Below are positions 38,301 through 52,604 of a stretch of 64,000 nucleotides of DNA, in pieces (the first letter of the stretch is position 1; the number at the start of each line of letters is the position of its first letter). A program made the position numbers and the translations under genes. Below the pieces are notes generated by a model that was not told where the DNA came from, did not search any database, and saw only the letters and a list, made by a program, of their open reading frames with translations. Source of the DNA: Lichenostomus cassidix (Eukaryota > Chordata > Aves > Passeriformes > Meliphagidae); contig CM039183.1 of the NCBI GenBank assembly GCA_008360975.2, forward strand, positions 45,313,850 through 45,377,849. Direction: 5' to 3'.

Positions 38301-41300
38301 TACTATTTTGGCAGTTTTGAATCATATCCTTTTAAGCTTTAATTTCAAGTATATTTTTAATTCTGGTGCTATCCTTAAAAGAAATGTCTATTTATTGAAT
38401 GAGAAATCAAAGGGAATATTATAAAACCATTTTCTCAGTTGCAATGGGAAAATCCAAAGTAACTCCATTACAGTCACTAAAAACACTTAAAAAGTTTCAA
38501 ATCAATCTAGTTTCAAGAAGTAGTTGAAAAAGATACTGAAATATAGCTCAAATTCTTCTCAGCTATGACATATGTTGAGACTTACATAAAACAAACAGCA
38601 ATTTAAAGTTGCTTATGAAACTTAAAGTTGATTTCTTTACTCTTTACAAGCTCAGTATGGATACAAAATTGTATTGAAACCATAATCATCTAGAGGGTTT
38701 TACTTCTCACATAAAAAAAATACCCTATTCAATACTGTGAATTTTTATATTCAACTGCACCTTTGCTACCACTCACAGGTGAAAGGCATTTGCAAAAAAA
38801 GGGGCTCCAAATCTTCATCTTGTTTAAGAAGGTGTTCTGATTGTCTCTCAAGCAGCTTCCTGTGCCATGCAAACTAAAGCATTCGTGCTCTAAATTGAGC
38901 ATCGTCACACTATAAAGAAGAAACACTTAGACTATTTTGACATGAAACACATTTGTTTTACCAGAGGCATTAGCAATGTGATGATGTTCCCTCCCTTCAT
39001 CAAAAACACTTCCTTTGTCTGAAGTACAGTTGATGCCTTCACAAGGAGACCTAGACAAATGGTGGTAATTAGAATCAAGTATGTAAAAACCAGGAGCAGC
39101 TGTGCTCCCTCCTCCCTGTGTGTAGGGAAGCTGAGGGATAAAAGGTCTCTGGGGTGTCAGACAGTGAGTGTCTTAGATGCCAGTTAGGTAACTATGCTGA
39201 ACACAAAACAAAAAGAAAGAAAAGTGGCTATGTACAAACAAGGAGGACAAGGTTATTGGGGGACACATTATTTGAAGGACCTTTCTTGGGTTTGACATAT
39301 GTGGTTGCCTGCACCAAGGCTGGTTACCTATATTTGGCACAAGGGAAAGGCTTTGACAGAAGAATGATCTCTGCTTAAAAAAGCTTTTCAGCAAGGGAAA
39401 CAATGCTCAGTTTGTCGCAGAAGATGCACTATTAAAGTGTTGTTTCCTAAAGATGTGAAACTTACAAAGTGCCCTGCAAAGAATTACAGAAAATAATTAA
39501 ATTGATTTACAATTTGTGCAATTGTATTAGGAAGAACTCCAGCAGCATTAAGTCCTCCAGTACTACAGTGATGAAGTACACAGTTCACTTTATAGCTGTG
39601 GCAGTAGCTGGAGAGGCCAAACGGAAAGACTGCTGCCACAAAGAGAGAACAGTAAAGCCAATGATGAAAATGCAAGAGGCTTAATTTTAAGCTGCTCTTA
39701 GGAGCCACAGGTTATGCTAGTATGCTTTGACAACACTAGTTGTTGTTTGTTTGGTTTTGGTTTTTTTTGGCGGGGGGCGGAGTTTGGTGCATACTCTACT
39801 CAAAACATTAGAAAGAACATAAAGAATAACAGGCAGATTTTCATGTCACTTCAAATGGGAAGATTCAAGCTTAAAACCATTGATTTTTACACTGCTGAAC
39901 TATCTATTGCAAGTACTTCTTTAATAATGAATGACCCTTGGTCTATTTATTTATAAAAGCCATGCAAGATACAGGAAACATACAGATAAAGGTCAGTGTT
40001 TAACATGATGAATTCAGGCAGGACTTCAAAGTATATCAGGCTTGTTATTGATTTTATTTCATATGAAAATTCCTCATATCATCTGCATTGATGGTTGGGC
40101 ATAAGATAAATGGGCTTTGGTGCATTTTTTTATTAATGTTAGCAATCAATTTGGGTTTAATCCATTATATTTTATCCTATGTATTCCTTCACAGAAAGAG
40201 ATTTTAAGACACTTGTTAGGCTTTTCCTTTTATGTAGTAGGTTGCAAACTTTTGCAAGTAAATTTGCCCATTTGTGCCACAAAGCATGAAAAAATGATAT
40301 TTGTCATTACAGCCTATATATTTGAAACCTCTCTTTGTGGACTGCTATTATCTGCTGGGGCAACTTAAATTGATCAGCTACCCTCCTAAAGCTAGCATGT
40401 GCTGCAAATGAATGCATACTCATATTATATAGCACTTATTTCAAGCTCTGCTCTCCCATATCTCATTTTCTTCTTATAAATGTATACTTTGATGTTAGCA
40501 GGTTGTGTCTTTAAACATAGCTTCAGCTATGGACAGCTCATAGCTGCCTTGTGTAGCTAATTCTTTATTCTCTCCTCTATGAGAGTTGCCATTTTCTTAA
40601 CCCCAGGAAGACGCTGTAAAGGTTTCAGTATTTCAAGACTGTTTGCTTTGCCTTGCTTCCCAGGTAAAAATCCCTTGAGTTATAATTATCTCACACTAAC
40701 ACCTTTTTCTGTGTTTACTGTTTAATTGCATCACTCTGAAAAAATGCGCATTTATGGGTTTGGTTTCTTAAGGTAGCATTTTGAATAGTAATGTTTGACT
40801 TGTTTTGATTCAGAACAGCCTGTATTGGTGAAACAGAACTGACTAGTTTGCACCCACTAGTCACCATTTGCTAATGTCAAACAGTCTCCCTAGTGCATAA
40901 AATCTTGACTCTATCTTGTACAAAAGTTATTGTAATTGCACTGTTTTGCCAGGTTTTTCTTTTTTTGCTGTTACTTAAGTGGGTGAGAGGGGATATAAAC
41001 TGAATACTTGAGCGATGAAAAGAGCTCAACTTCAGGCTTTCTCTCTGGTTTTGTTGCACTATAACCATCTATTACCCTGAGTATCTGCCAGATAAAAAGG
41101 TCATGAAAAAATATAGCATGTATATAACACTGATCCCTCTTTTCCAGCACTTTAATTCCCTTCATGTCCTTTACATTTTTTGAAATGCTAATTACACTCA
41201 GTCTGCTGTGTTATACAGAAGTTGCTTTGGGAAAACAGGATAAGGACAATTTGTGTGATTCAATGCTGGGCCTGACACTGCTAATAAACACCCTCGACTA

Positions 41301-44300
41301 GAAACTGTAGAGAAGAACCTTGCAGATAATGAGTAAACACCTTTGGGAACTCAAGGCAAAATCTCACTCCTAATGGGTGCACCCATATTCTGTTAGATTT
41401 CAGACAATTAACTGGGTCCCTAAAGCAGCCAAAAAGGGAGTCTGTCTTATGTGAGGGTACCCAGTGCAGCGCTGGCTGAGAGTGATTTTGGGATTCCAAG
41501 TTCTGCTCCCCAGTAGGATGGCAGCTGCCCTAAGAACCCTTATGCTGGTACCCAGCTCCTGGCAGCAGCAGGAGCAGCCACAGGACTCCCATCTCCTCAA
41601 GAACAGCAGGAGCCCAGGGCCCCAACCACAGGGACAGGTGGCTTCTTTTTGGTTTTCTCTGACCTTGCTGGGTGAGGCCCATTAATACTTTCAGACTCCT
41701 CACCCATAATCATAAAAACTAGACCACTTTTTCATAGCTGCCAAGACACTCCATGTATCGGTGCTAAAGGTATGTGTTTAGTTCAGTGATTTAGTTAGAT
41801 TCTGAGTGAAGAAAGATCCAGTCAAATGTGTATGGAATTTACTCATTTTTCTTCCTGTAAAAGATATTTATGTATACAATAATCTATTTCTTTTTTTAGT
41901 ACTACAGTGGTGGGGTTCCCTTACAAATAGAAAAATCACATATTGAAATAGTAATACTCTGCAAAAATAGAGCATATTGGATTTGAGGCAGAATTTTTTA
42001 GTCTGTTTCTTTTATTCTTCTTTCTTACCAAGTCAACACTAATCACAGATGATAAACGTTTTGTTTTTTTTAATTATGTCAGCAAGAGGAACTTTTTCCT
42101 CTCCAAAATAATGATAGATAAGCTAGTTCCAAAAGGTTTTCAATACTGATAAAAATCTTCATTACATCTGAGACCCAGGGATACAATCTCCTTCTTATTT
42201 GACAGATATGTCGATTTCAGAAGAGTTTCAGCTGACTGAGGACACCTACTGCAAATGCTACAACTAATATATTCAATTTTTCTTTTTGCCATATATTCTG
42301 CTTGCTAATATGCTTGCTGTAGCTAGGGCAAAACTTAAGAACTCTTGCTTGTAATCTGTGCAGTTCTCCTTTTTCTTTCTGTTTGCTATTTTTCTGTAAA
42401 TAAAATGTCCTGTTTGGATCACCCATTATAAAATACAACATTTAAACTCAGTAATTCCCTTGCGAAACCGTTTTGCAATTTTTCAATTTTTAAAACAAAT
42501 AATTATCTGGACCTGTATCTGGTGTCTTGGACAGAAGATCATAAACTATCATTCATGAAAGTATATTTTATTTATTTCTCTTATTCCTGGACTTCTAGCA
42601 CTCTCACTACATCTATCTGCACATCATGATTCCATTTTTGAGCACAGATAGTACAGACAGTTTCTTTCTTGGCTTCACTAGTAACAAACTGAGCATAGAG
42701 GTTCAGCAAATATTGATGTCTAAGTTTGATGGAGTGGCCTGAATAGCCAGGCTCTAGAGATATGCCAGAAGAACATTTCAAATACACTGAATTAGAGATT
42801 TTATCTCGTCTTTTTTAACAAAGGATTTAAAACTATTTGACAGAAACCCGTTAAACTGGGAGCTGCTTCTCAGACGAACAATTGTGACTTGGTCTAAAAT
42901 AGATGTAATACATATAGGACTAAATTGCCATTTCACTCTCTAAGCTCTATATTTATTTTGCTTTCTGTTCTGTTCTAAAAGAGATAAAATTGGAAGGAAA
43001 TTTAATTTTGTTTTCAGCTATCAAGCAGTGAGTTTTCAGTTGAAACCAATTATAATATTACATTTTAAAACACAAGTACATGTGTAAAGGAGATACTTAA
43101 TTCTTACAAAATAGTCAGATTGCCACAGAGAATAGACAATGTCTACACAGACACCTTGTCAAATGGCCTTTTATAGAACATGAATGCCCTTCAAAACATC
43201 ATTAAAAAATTAAGGCACACTTTCCATATAAAATTCTGCTTCTTCCACTAGAATTAGGGACTCATTCCACATTTAATAATTTATGTACATTGAGGAAGTA
43301 TTTTCCTATTTTCTGATGCCTGCAGGAATAATCACAGTTCCCAAATAACCCAAACAGATACTGTTTCCAAAAACATGCAGTGCTTTTGATCAAAAAGTAT
43401 ATATCTGAAGTACTTGGGAACCTTTAACCCAAGTGTTAAAGTAGTGTCTGGTAATGCTGCACCTTTTCTCATTAAAAAGCCTTAATGATGCCTTCCCTCT
43501 TCCCAACTCACTTCCTGTTCAGAAGTGTCTTGCAATTCTTCCCTGTAACTGAGAGCTCACAAGTCCCCTTCCCCTTTCTAAAATCAGGTGGTCCTCCATT
43601 TCTCTATTGGGACTTTCCAATTAGTACACTAGTTTAAATTTATTACTCTATCAATTTATCTTGGTTCCATTAAATACTTTTTAAAACAGTATTTCTTGTT
43701 CAATTAGTCTCAGTTTTAGAACTGCACTGAAAATGATTTCCCTCTAGCCTCCTACAACAGCCTTTGTTTCATAGCTTATTAACTGCCCTATAAGGTCTTT
43801 CTCCGCCTAATACGCAATGCCATTTTAATATAGCTGTGTTCATATAAATTTCTTCAAAGGCTTTTTTAAATTTTGCATCCCATCACCAATGATTAGAAAT
43901 AAAAGGTTTAACAATAATCAAAAGTGTAGTTGTATCAGCCTAAATCCAAAACTAGCTAGGTGACTGGATTAAACATGGCATATCATCTCTTAGAGTAATA
44001 GGAGGAGAGTTTTCCTAATTGAGACTAAATTACAGAAGTCATTTAACTCATTGCAGAGGTAATTTATAAGCAGTGTCCTAGATATCGTCTACATCACACG
44101 AAATTAAACAAAATTAGACCATCTAATTCATGCATGCTTTACCTTTCAGCTGGTGTGACAGAGCTCACAGCAACCACTGCCAAATTGCAGCTGCTCAGTA
44201 GCTCAACAGCACACCACTGATGCTGCAGCTCTGTTCCCTGCCCCTTGCATGGCTGTCTAAAGTAGATATGACCAAAACACGGAGAGAGGTGGACATCCCA

Positions 44301-45664
44301 CTTGTTTGGGGGTGTCTTTTCTGTTTTTCTTTTTAAACATGAAAAAATCTATTTTTAAGGAAAAAAAAAAAAGTCGAGACAAGCTGCACTCTTCTCTTTA
44401 CTTACAGCATCTGTCCTAGAAGAGTGAATTGCTACAATGACTAGTTTTCCATTAATTTTCTGGAAAATAGACCAAATTACTGGCTGGCCTTTAAATGGTC
44501 TAGAGTTTTGGGACATCATGCCTGCTGGAAGCTCCATGTAAAAATGACACAAAATTAAGATTTTCCCCGCAAATCCTGCTTGAGCAACATGATGTTCTTT
44601 ACCACAACCATATTTGCTACCTACTTCCAGTGCAGAGCAATCAACCCAATCCTCCTGCAGATCAGATGGGGTCCCTCTGCAAATGCTGACCATTGTAACT
44701 ATGTCTTTGTGGCTTGTCATTTCAGTACTCTTGATAAAATTTTAAATAATATATCAACAGTCTGAAAAGATAGGCAGCATGCAAGGCTTAAAAATTGTGT
44801 AAAACTGTATTTGACCCCAGGCACAAAAGCCAAAGACCCCAGGCACTCCATCTCCACCTTTCATTAAGACAGATTCTGATTTGTACTATTGAGCAGATGC
44901 TTTTGTAAGTACGAAATTACTTGATAATTATTTTTTTAAAACACCGTCTTCTAAAACTCAGGTACTAGGAACACAAAAATACTACTACTCAGAAAACAAG
45001 TGAATAGAGAACAAAGTCTTTTTTTCTTGAAAGAATATGGAAGAAAGGAGGATTCAACTTTATTACTGATTAAAGCAACTAGAAAAATTAGGAGAGGGTA
45101 AAAATGTGGGAAGAAAAGCACAAGGTGGAATTTATGTGAACAAACCATTAACAGACAGGTTTGTCTCAATTCCTTTCTCTGTTCTCAACATGTTCCCTGG
45201 TCTAGAAATACAGTTCAGGAATCAACTGGGCATTTTACTGTATACCTAATAAGCTCTACAAGCTTCTTTCCAAAATAATCCAAAACTTACAAGAAGGTAG
45301 TCTTGATGAAAAGGCAAAGCATCTGACATACAGACCTACAGACTCAGGTCTATATGTCTTTAAACTACTTCCACATTTTAGCTATCTCAGGATTTATTAT
45401 AAAATCTCAAAGGACAAAACTTCTGGTATCAGAGAAACAAATGCGTGTTGGTATCCATGAGAGCCTTTCTTGTATAAATTAATCTGGTATTTGCCTCTGA
45501 AGAAAAAAGAATGCAAAAAAACCCCCAACATAATCACTGACAACCTTTTCAATATTTTTCACAAGCCTGTTACATATACAGAATATGCATATACACATAC
45601 AGAACCCAAGTTAGAAAGCTTGGCAGCAGTTTTAAAGGGCTAATTCCTATTCAATTTGGGACAC

Positions 45665-45695
45665 TTGCATGCATAAATGGAATATTTGCATGCAT
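45665..45695. promoter_or_regulatory. Repeated TTGCATGCAT with a POU octamer match
   Basis: TTGCATGCAT occurs at 45665 and 45686, 21 bases apart, i.e. on the same helix face. The second copy is part of ATTTGCAT, the octamer bound by POU factors. Whether it functions is unknown. Confidence 0.2.
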
Positions 45696-48600
45696 TGATG
45701 GCTACATTGAGATCCAAATGGGTATATTAAACACCTGAAATGCATATACTTGCTGATGTTTGTATCTCAAAACCACAAATACAGTTGTAGTTCAAAATGT
45801 TACACAACTTCCTGTAGGACAGTAAAAAACCCATACATTATTTTAATAACAGCTTTTTTGTTTTCAAAGCACTTTTTCAAAATCCTTTAAAGGTTAATAT
45901 CTCAGGAAGGCCTGTGGTAGTTTATTTGTCTGCTGCAAATACCCCATGTCTGGTGTTTTCTACATGAGAATATGGAACAAAATTCTCAGCAAGAACTCAG
46001 ATACTTCACAGACATTCCATTATTCTAGCAGTGAAACACTGATTAAGTCCCCATCAGTCCCATGTGTCTGCTTGTACACTCAAGCGCTACCAGGCCTTTT
46101 AATAAAAAATATTATCTTACAAAATGTGTGTATGGGGAAGGGAGTTAATCACTAATTTCTTTCCCTCTTTCTCTCTTTTTTCTTTTTTGTAATGTTCTCA
46201 GTGCTTTCCAATTAGATTGGTTCACTAGACAAGTCTCAGTAATGACTGTGTCCTCCCTCCTACCAATAAGCCAGGACCTTTTAAGTAATTTCTCTGGGCC
46301 ATCTACCTGGATTCCAGAAGATTCCGGGGTTTCTACTCTGTTCCTCAGACACCAAACTCACCAGCCTGCACCACCTGACTTCTGGCACCTGCAGCAACAG
46401 CTCTGCCCATTTCCCACTGTGGTCTAACCTTTGCTACAGAGAGCTTTGCAGGAAAGCAGCACCTATTGCAGTGCTCTTCCCTAACAGGGGACACAAGTAA
46501 ACCAAGAGCATCCCCGCTGAGGTCCTCCATCCCCAAGACAAAAAGAGGCAGATGCTCTGTGGCAAGGTGCACAGCAGGAATTCTGGGCTTTGTGCCTCCA
46601 AAGCTGGCAACGTCTTCTGGCCTCGGGGACTGCATAGTCTGTGGGGTTGGATAATAGAATACATGGTGACTGCAGCCAGCTGATGTCCTTGTTTTGTAAC
46701 ATCAAGGCTGACTCTCCAGTCACATAGACTAGAAAGTAGATTTTTAAACAATAAACTCCATTATTGACCTTTATTTTGAAGCTCAGGAATATAATAGGCT
46801 CTGTCAAATGCATGGAGCATTGTAATACTCATCACATATTTGAGCACTCTTATTTCCTGTTAACAAATTGTTCTTGATACCATAATTCCATTTTAAATTA
46901 TTCTGATAATTCACAGGAAATCTATTACTATCAATGGTCTGTTTATTTGCATTGTGATAGATTGTCAATCCAATCACAGTATGCTGCATGAAATTACCTT
47001 TACTTCCCATGAGGGTGACTTCCTAATTTCATGTATGTTACTTTTTCTCAGGAACGCAGTTGACAGAAAATAACAGTAGAATTTCTTCATCACCATGCAA
47101 AACTAGCCTATGGATAACTTCAGCAGCAAGAGAAATATAAACAATTACAATTACTACAATTTATTTCTTGCTGTCCTTTCGCAAAGACAAGTCTGCAGTA
47201 TTTTGATGCAAGTGCAATGACAAAGTCTTTTTCCTCATAGCTGGAACCAACAGAATTAGGAGCTAAATCACAAGTAATCTTGTAAACCCTGCTAACTTGA
47301 TTTCTTGCTAAAGGGGCATATTCTCTGGGGAATGATTTTACTTTGTTTATTTTAACTGTTGGCCAACTACATGTACGTTCCTGTAAAAATAGATAATTGA
47401 AATCCACAAATACAGAACCACTTTCTCTTTGCATGCAGCTTGCTGCTCTTTTAAATATTTAAATTATTTTTAAACAGAAGATTTAAAGACAATAAGACAG
47501 AAAATTATGCACCAGAAAAATAAAATCGAAGTAGAAAGAAATCATGTTGCTTGAAAAGTCACAAAATGAGCCAATGTCAGACATCATTTAAGAGGAACAG
47601 AGGACTACTATTCCAGATACATATGTATCATCTTAAAAAGAAAAGGAGATTTTTTTTGTTTACACTGTATTATACTTAGCAGGATACCTGTAAATAATAT
47701 GTTATTTCTGTCTGTACCAGCAATACTTATCACATGTCTACACTGGTTGCTAAACACATATAATTAATAATCACCATGCAACCAAAAACATGCCACCAGA
47801 CAATAGGATGCAATGCCATGTAAATTAAAAAATTAGATATTTTTCAGCTTGTATTCCAAAATATAATTGTATTAATAACTACTGTCTCTGTTTATAAAAC
47901 AATTACAGTACCTGCTTAACTACAGCCTTGCATGCAGAAATTCCCTGTAACTATTCTATTCCATTCTAACTGACAATATATTCAGTACCCAAACCTGCCA
48001 CTGCACATTCCCAGCTTTAGAATTTTATGGACTCATACAAACTGACACTTACAAATCTAATGTACCATTGCAAAGTTTTGATTTTGCAAGACAACGCACA
48101 CTTTTTGGGACCCAAAGGATCTGACCTTAGAGGAACCAAATTGGTTTTCTTTTCCTTTTGTCCAAGTGGATGTTCATTTCTGAAATAGTATCCAGAGACT
48201 ATTCAACAAGTGTACCATGAAACAGATTTCACATTGTGGCAACATTACTGACTCTGAAAAAGGACTTCAAGACGGGACTTCATTTGTCTTCATCTACACA
48301 CTTCCTCTCCCCATTCTTAACATGAGCTGCAAATTTCCTTCCTCTCTCAGAAATTAGTGATGGCAGACACTTTCTTCTGAGAAAGTGCTTCTCTTCTGCC
48401 TCCCTCACATTGCTCTGTGTAAAAATTCCAATGTGATTTAAACAGCTTTGCAGTTATAAAAGAACCTCTTAAACTGGTGAAGTCAAATAGTTTACTTTGC
48501 TCTGCTTACTAATTAAAACAATTACTTAAAATACACATGCCTGGCAAATTCTCACGGATACTTATTACACTAGTTGTAATCATTGCTATTCAGCATCAGC

Positions 48601-49334
48601 AGTATTTTTTTCTAAGAGATTTCCAAGAGATAGCATGGAAGGAAAGCCATTTAAAAAAAACTCCTGAACACATTTCTGTACATTCACTCTTCTTTAGACA
48701 CAATCTAGTCTTTTCTTCCTGCTATGGATTTTGTGCACGTAACAGATTTTAGTTAAGCTATCACTACTACAGATGCTGCTTATATCAGTCTAAGAGGGTT
48801 TCTGTTAAGCTGGTATGTTATGCACTGCCTCCATGGGCAAATCCATACAGCACAAATACGTGTGATACTTATGTTTGTATGTGTGGGTTGGACGAGGCTA
48901 TTTTCTCTGTTTTCTCTAAGTACCACTCATTGTTGCTGATAGCAAACCAGCAAAACGCAATTATTATGTGATGTTAGCGACAGAAAAAATGGTGAACTAC
49001 TGAAAGTGAAGCTGTGATAGACTGTGGAATTCCTGATAATTTCAGGTTTACGTGAGGCTGATTCAGGGCTCCCTTTTCACCCCACATTTTCCATGAATGT
49101 TACATGTCCAGAGTACAGCGACTGGGTGTCAAGGGTGGCAAATTAGGTAAATTTTTAGCTGTGGTGAATGCAGGTTTTCCCATACTCCTCTTAAAAGTTC
49201 TCACACTTCAAAGCTGCAACTCTGTTCCACTTAAAACAGTGGCAAAATCTTACACACAAGGATATTAGAAAGAAGGTGTATCAAAGGGACAGAAGTACTT
49301 TAATTACAAAACAGCATAGTAAAAAAAGTTAGGA

Positions 49335-49485
49335 AAAATTTCTATAATCACTATTATAGAAATTTTATTAATATAAAATATTAAAATATTTTATTAATAA
49401 TATAGAAATTATTTTATATTATCACTAAAATCACTAATCAATATTATATATATCTATAATATATATAATATAATTCATATAATAT
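49335..49485. repeat. Cluster of AT-rich palindromes
   Basis: The first palindrome is AAAATTTCTATAAT (49335..49348) with its exact complement ATTATAGAAATTTT (49353..49366) across the loop CACT. It is followed directly by a second near-palindrome centred near 49385 (TTATTAATA...TATTAATAA) and by a TATAATAT-rich third to about 49485. The whole is nearly pure A/T. Confidence 0.85.
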
Positions 49486-50082
49486 TGATGATCACCAAGG
49501 CCCTGAGCCAATTTTCTGGAAACAAGTGTTTGGGAGGAAGCATGCATTTGGGAAATGGGATCATCTAATTCAAACTCAGCACTTCATGTGGACAAAATGC
49601 AAAGAAAATTAAAGTTCCTAGCAATTTTCAATCTCACAGCAAGAGAATAACCATTAAGATTTTTTTTCCATCATTCATAACCTCCATACCTACTTCTTTT
49701 TTAAATGTCTTTGAAAATAATCTTTTTGTATTTTAAGGGAACAGATATCTATGACTGTTTTGCACACAGATTATTTTAAAAGATTCTCAATAGGTTTTCA
49801 GTATATTTCAGTTTCCTAGGACAATTTTGCAAAATTGCCTCAGCCTTTTTTCACATTATTTCCTTCTTTTTACTAATGGTCCCAATGGCAATTGTCACTG
49901 AATCGACAAGCATAAGAATAAAGTTTTTTGTTGTTTGGTTAAGAAGAGGAAATAACCTTTAAATGAGTATTTGTTGTTCTGTTTAAAATATCTTCATGTT
50001 TTAAAAAAGCTTTTCATTCCACTAGTAGTTTAATAAAGATCTGATATTAACATAAGCCTTAAAATGAAAATAGAGAGCATAA

Positions 50083-50265
50083 ACATCTTGGAACAGGCTG
50101 CCCAGACAAGTTGTGGGTGCCCCATCCCTTCAAATGTTCCAGGTCAGGCTGGATGGGGCCCTGGGCAACCTGATCTAGTGGAGATCAGGGAGATCTCCCA
50201 CAGCAGGGAGACCAGAACTAGATGATCTTTAAGGTCCCTTCCAACCAAAACAATTCTATGATTCA
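50083..50265 (+). mobile_element. CR1 LINE 3' end
   Basis: The sequence runs GGAACAGGCTGCCCAGACAA, TGCCCCATCCCTTCAAATGT, GGCTGGATGGGGCCCTGGGC, AACCTGATCTAGTGGAGATC, and ends GATGATCTTTAAGGTCCCTT, CCAACCAAAACAATTCTATG ATTCA. A short duplication of GGGAGATCTCCCACAGCAGG type lies in the centre. It is the best-preserved of the short CR1 tails here. It is opposite to RGS7. Confidence 0.93.
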
Positions 50266-52604
50266 ATTATTAAAGATAATGGAAAGAGTTCTTTTCTTTC
50301 TGAAGAGCATTTATCTTATTTGATCCCAGCTCATCATAGCTTGTTCATTCTGCACTTCCCAAAAGCAAAGCTGTCACAAATCTGATTTCCTGTAAGTACA
50401 AAAGTTCTGTCAAGTTTTAAGCAGCTTATGATAACCCTTCTCTGTTCATGGTTACCATTCCAGTCATGAGGCCAAGAAAGTCAAACAAACACAAACAAGA
50501 GGTGAAGGGATGCAGACAGCACTCAAATATCCACTTTGGTTTTCTGTAAAGCATTCAAAGCATCAGTCATTTATCACTTAATTATCTCACTACTTGGAAA
50601 TGACCGTGTGTCCAATCTTATGGCTCCACTTAGTCAATCTCTTCTACACATGACTCTAAAAATCATGAACAAAAAATATCCTCTCCCAAAAGACCATGAA
50701 TGTTTGAATGCAAATCAGTCCCTCTGACAAAGTGATGAATGGAAAAAAGATGTAAGAGAGACTGGTGATATAACTTCTAACAAACTATTCATTTGGGAAT
50801 AGAGGATTATTACTTTTTGTTCTCAAAATTCTGCTTTGAAAAGTGAAACTGTAAAGAATGCAAGTCCCTGCTTAAATCTGCCCATCTGAGCAGGAACGGG
50901 AGAGGGAATGATCCAGATTCTGTCCTTCATGAACTGATAGTGAGCTTTTCACCAAAGCATTTTATTAAGACTGGAACCTCATCAAGGAAGTAAGCTTGCA
51001 ATTTTAACACTGAAGGCTCAGTTTGCAAATAACTAGAGGCTCATTTGACATGAATAAATCATCAATGATTATACCATTAAATTATACTTTAGGACAATGC
51101 AAGAAAAGAGAGATGAAGGAATGGATAGAACAACAAAGTAGGAACCTGTCATCAACCTAGGAAGGGAGACACTGAAGTTAAAAACAACGTTCATAAATTC
51201 AAGACTTGAGAGACCCTAGCTTCTCCCAAATTGGTAATTTACTCTGGAAAATCTATCAAAAATGGAAATTCCAAAACCTTTTTATTTCCCTGTAATGTAC
51301 CATTACTTTGCTCCAAAAGTACCAGATGATAGAAGTGTTATGCTTTGTGGCTTTTGCTTCTTGTCAAACCAAGCAGTAGAGTTTTCTCTTTCATCTTGTG
51401 TTTCAGGTTGGTAATCTCCAGTAGTGAAGTGGATAAACCAATCAACTAATTTCACATGCAGCAGTGAGAAGTCATCAAATGTTAACAACTCATTACTCAG
51501 CTGGGAAAGATCAAAACTAATGACAGATGAAACTCTCTTTCCTGTTATTAGTCCCTTGAGTCATCCAATTCCCACTGTATTGCTCTCCATTTTTTGCTGC
51601 CTGCCTCTGTAGAACAAGCAATCAGTATTGCTGTTGCAGGTATCCCCTGTGACTAACTCCTTGGGCTCACCCACCTCTGATTTGTGAGTGAGATCAGCTA
51701 CTATAACACTGCTTTCCTCTGGAGTCTCTTGCTACATCCGACCAGGCTACTGAGACTTCTGGTCTGATTTAAGTTGGATTTTTTTTATATTTAAGCACAT
51801 AAATTCTTCATTTCTTTACTAAGCATACTGCTACTAGTGCTCAAACAAAGACTGGTAATTAATCATTGCATTAGTACATTTGCTTATCAAAATGCAATAT
51901 TTCATTATTTTTGTGATTTCCCAAGTAAAAGAGAAATAAGCATTTTCTGAGATCAGGGAAAATATTTTAAAAAATTAGATATAACAGCAATAATATTTCT
52001 TAAAAATGGTAATACACAATGTTTATATGGAAAAGACACCATACTAGCTTCACATATAGGAACAAGAAAAAACTAAAGACTTCACATGGATTATATTTTC
52101 CAGTGAAAAATAAATTAATGTTTTCATTTTCTCTTTAACACAGATATTAAAAACACACCTTTCTATTGATCTCCTTCTCCTATTTTTGTTGGTTCAAGCT
52201 GAGACTATTTTCCAAAATTATTGAGCCACGCATCAGAAACAGCCAGCAATAACTAGTACGAACATGCTTTTCTTGAATAGTTTTTATCCTGTCTCTGTGT
52301 TCATTCCTTAACTGAACTTACATTTCTTGTAGTTCTCCCTGCTCCTTCAATAAAAATGCTCATGTTCAACACTCCAGCTTACACACCACTCAACTGGCAC
52401 ATTCTCCACAGGTTTTATTCATCACCAAGCTCACCCAAGTTTTACACACTTTAAAGTCCTATAAAGAATCACACTGATAGTCCATAATGACCATAAGACA
52501 TCACTCCATCTTCTTAATGAAATATTCATGTTCTGATTAGCTAATGAAGCTTTCAGCACAAATATTGGCTAAACACCCACAAAGACCTCCAAAACAAACC
52601 CTCG

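Noticed and set aside
44355..44720. 121-codon minus-strand frame
   Set aside because: No recognisable domain, low-complexity FFFF end from a T/A tract, and no splice or promoter context. A chance frame is likeliest.
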